Both the position numbers and the translations under genes were made by a program. Positions 13,023-14,085 of a stretch of 14,085 bases of DNA are shown piece after piece (position 1 is the stretch's first letter; the number at the start of each line of letters is the position of its first letter). Under the pieces are notes generated by a model, which ran no database searches, was not told where the DNA came from, and saw only the letters and a program-made list of their open reading frames with translations. Source of the DNA: an uncultured bacterium (GTDB taxonomy: Bacteria > Patescibacteriota > Saccharimonadia > Saccharimonadales > Saccharimonadaceae); assembly GCA_938045655.1 (NCBI GenBank), contig CALIMO010000131.1, forward strand, positions 1-14,085. Reading direction: 5' to 3'.

Positions 13023-13078
13023 ATAGAGTGATATTGCCCCGGAATTGGTTCGGGATTGCAATATCACTCTTTTCTTAT
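13023..13078 (+). ncRNA. Putative small structured RNA (about 55 nt)
   Basis: From the expected start near 13023, a perfect 13-bp stem (13025-13037 with 13058-13070) encloses an inner CCCG/CGGG stem (13038-13041 with 13051-13054), possibly extended by AA/TT. A 3-base bulge (ATT, 13055-13057) lies only on the 3' side. A T-tract (TTTTCTTATTT) follows directly on the plus strand. The whole transcript would be little more than this hairpin. Its 3' end touches the stop codon of the convergent MuF gene (13075). It could be a stand-alone small RNA or a terminator isolating the toxin gene. In the minus direction no T-tract follows, so it is a poor terminator for the MuF gene. Confidence 0.45.
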
Positions 13079-14085
13079 TTAATTTTAATGAAATTATCTC
13101 CAGAAACTAGAACTAGATTATCAATTAGCTTATCATTTTTCTCAATAGAAATATGCTTCTCAATCATCTCCATAAGTTTTTTGACGTCATGTTTTTCTTG
13201 GTAATTATCGATAAAAATATTTCGTTTACCTCTATCTGTAGCCTTATATATCTCATTTCGAACAGTATTCCTACCAATTTCATCCTTCATGATAGTTTTA
13301 AGTTCCCACTCTATATTATTTATTATAAAGTCACTCGTTGGTGTGCTAAAATCCGATTTTGGTATTCTATCAACTTCTCCATATTTTTTAACCAATCTTT
13401 CATAAAAATCCTGCTCATGAGGATACATATACTCAGGGTCGTTTTGATTGAGTTTTGAATAATCAAAAATCTTATCTTTTTCTTCTTCAATCCCAAACTT
13501 CTCCACACAAGAACAGTTTGGGTGAGCACCAGCCGTATCGATATCAGCATAATCATTAACGCGGATTTTCGATTTACCAATTATAATTCCGCCCTTTTTA
13601 ACATAGCTTTCAGTTACATTAACTCGCCTACCCTCCATTCCACGACAATATTTACATGGATTAGCGCTCACTACCACCCACTCTTTATAAATCTGCACGC
13701 CAGATTCATTCTGAATTTGCACACCAGCCTCCACGCCAGCCAGGCCGTGTGCTCGGTGTGTTTCAGTGCGAGCTATTCGCTGAATTCGCCACTCTTCAGT
13801 TTTTGTTATATCTCGCAAGCTACGAGCTAACTGTTCCTTATTCCAGTCTTCTATTTCTGCTTGAGCAACTCTGTTAGCAATCGACCTTGCCGTATCTTCA
13901 CTAAAACTCTTAGTAAAATCAGTTATCATTTTGTCATAATGTTTTTTCAGCTTGTCAGAAAGCTTAAATTCGGTCAGATCATCAGTCGATATGTTGTTTT
14001 GCTTTAATATTGAAACAAAATCACTCCAAGCCACCACACCACGCGTTACCAGCACGCTTAGCAATATCACCCTTATTCTTTGCTT
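13075..14085 (-). CDS. MuF-type minor head protein with C-terminal nuclease-toxin-like domain (5' end beyond window)
   Basis: The frame is open to the right edge, so the true start is probably outside; an in-window GTG at 14070 (331 aa) has no reason to be the start. Counting from that GTG, residues 75-192 are a phage Mu gpF/SPP1 gp7-like head morphogenesis domain: ARTETHRAHG (100-109), C139-x2-C142 in NPCKYCRG, and H183-P-N-C-S-C, the usual metal-binding set. Residues about 205-331 are an added domain with the pattern TPTSDFIINNIEWELKT (243-259), a conserved-looking D247...E256-L-K258, then a Lys-rich helix and NIFID strand. This resembles CdiA-CT tRNase/PD-(D/E)XK-type toxin domains. The domain is more AT-rich with ATA and AGA/AGG codons, suggesting separate origin. 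It would be packaged with the virion head. Confidence 0.8.
   Translation of the reverse strand, partial: KQRIRVILLSVLVTRGVVAWSDFVSILKQNNISTDDLTEFKLSDKLKKHYDKMITDFTKSFSEDTARSIANRVAQAEIEDWNKEQLARSLRDITKTEEWRIQRIARTETHRAHGLAGVEAGVQIQNESGVQIYKEWVVVSANPCKYCRGMEGRRVNVTESYVKKGGIIIGKSKIRVNDYADIDTAGAHPNCSCVEKFGIEEEKDKIFDYSKLNQNDPEYMYPHEQDFYERLVKKYGEVDRIPKSDFSTPTSDFIINNIEWELKTIMKDEIGRNTVRNEIYKATDRGKRNIFIDNYQEKHDVKKLMEMIEKHISIEKNDKLIDNLVLVSGDNFIKIK

Noticed and set aside
13025..13070. Hairpin as a normal terminator of the MuF gene
   Set aside because: Read on the minus strand the stem is followed by ATACTTTAAT, not a T-tract. The T-tract and a promoter are on the plus strand.
1..14085. tRNA genes, CRISPR arrays, insertion sequences, attachment sites
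   Set aside because: I saw no cloverleaf, no regularly spaced repeats, no transposase, and no terminal direct repeats in the window.

Overview
The window holds the late (virion and lysis) half of a tailed phage or prophage, with long non-contractile-tail (siphophage) gene order. Nearly all genes lie on the minus strand and are read from the right edge to the left. The DNA is AT-rich, tightly packed (many TAATG and ATGA overlaps), uses Shine-Dalgarno sites (AGGAG/GGAG), and uses TGA as a normal stop, so the standard bacterial code applies. The host cannot be named from sequence alone. My best guess is a Patescibacteria/Saccharibacteria-type bacterium, because a Gram-positive-style virion module is combined with an amidase that reads like those of actinobacterial phages; a low-GC Gram-positive host is the alternative. 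Terminase, portal, integrase and repressor genes are not in the window; the first two would lie beyond the right edge.

Right to left, the layout is: a 5'-truncated MuF-type minor head protein with a C-terminal nuclease-toxin-like domain (13075-14085); an intergenic region with a small plus-strand promoter-hairpin-T-tract unit and a minus-strand late promoter (12943-13078); a fused HK97-type prohead protease and major capsid protein (11208-12911); four small head-tail connector genes (9781-11188); the major tail tube gene (9224-9769); a plus-strand membrane-protein moron with its own promoter and terminator (8596-9197); two tail-assembly chaperone-position genes (7822-8537); a 622-residue tape measure (5952-7820); distal tail and hub proteins (4040-5952); three small tail-tip proteins (2712-4040); an XhlA-like coiled-coil membrane protein (2338-2643); an amidase-SH3-holin fusion (1198-2328); and a fibre/lectin-like protein (699-1196). 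A terminator at 622-646 closes the late operon. To its left is a separately transcribed, unrecognised basic protein gene (23-430) whose leader carries a terminator-like hairpin.

The most notable signals are not genes. (1) The three minus-strand intergenic gaps longer than 60 bp inside the late region each carry CTCGACTATTT followed by exactly five bases and a TACAAT/TAATAT -10 box. They sit before the head, tail and lysis blocks and look like a phage-specific late-promoter class. (2) Two short promoter-plus-hairpin units (485-586 minus, 12988-13078 plus) have near-identical promoters and the same two-tier stem with a 3'-side bulge, but different stem sequences, as expected for a structured RNA family. 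(3) Two large genes carry well-placed in-frame internal Shine-Dalgarno/ATG sites that would release a free capsid protein and a free holin. (4) The minor head protein appears to be a MuF polymorphic toxin with no obvious immunity gene beside it.
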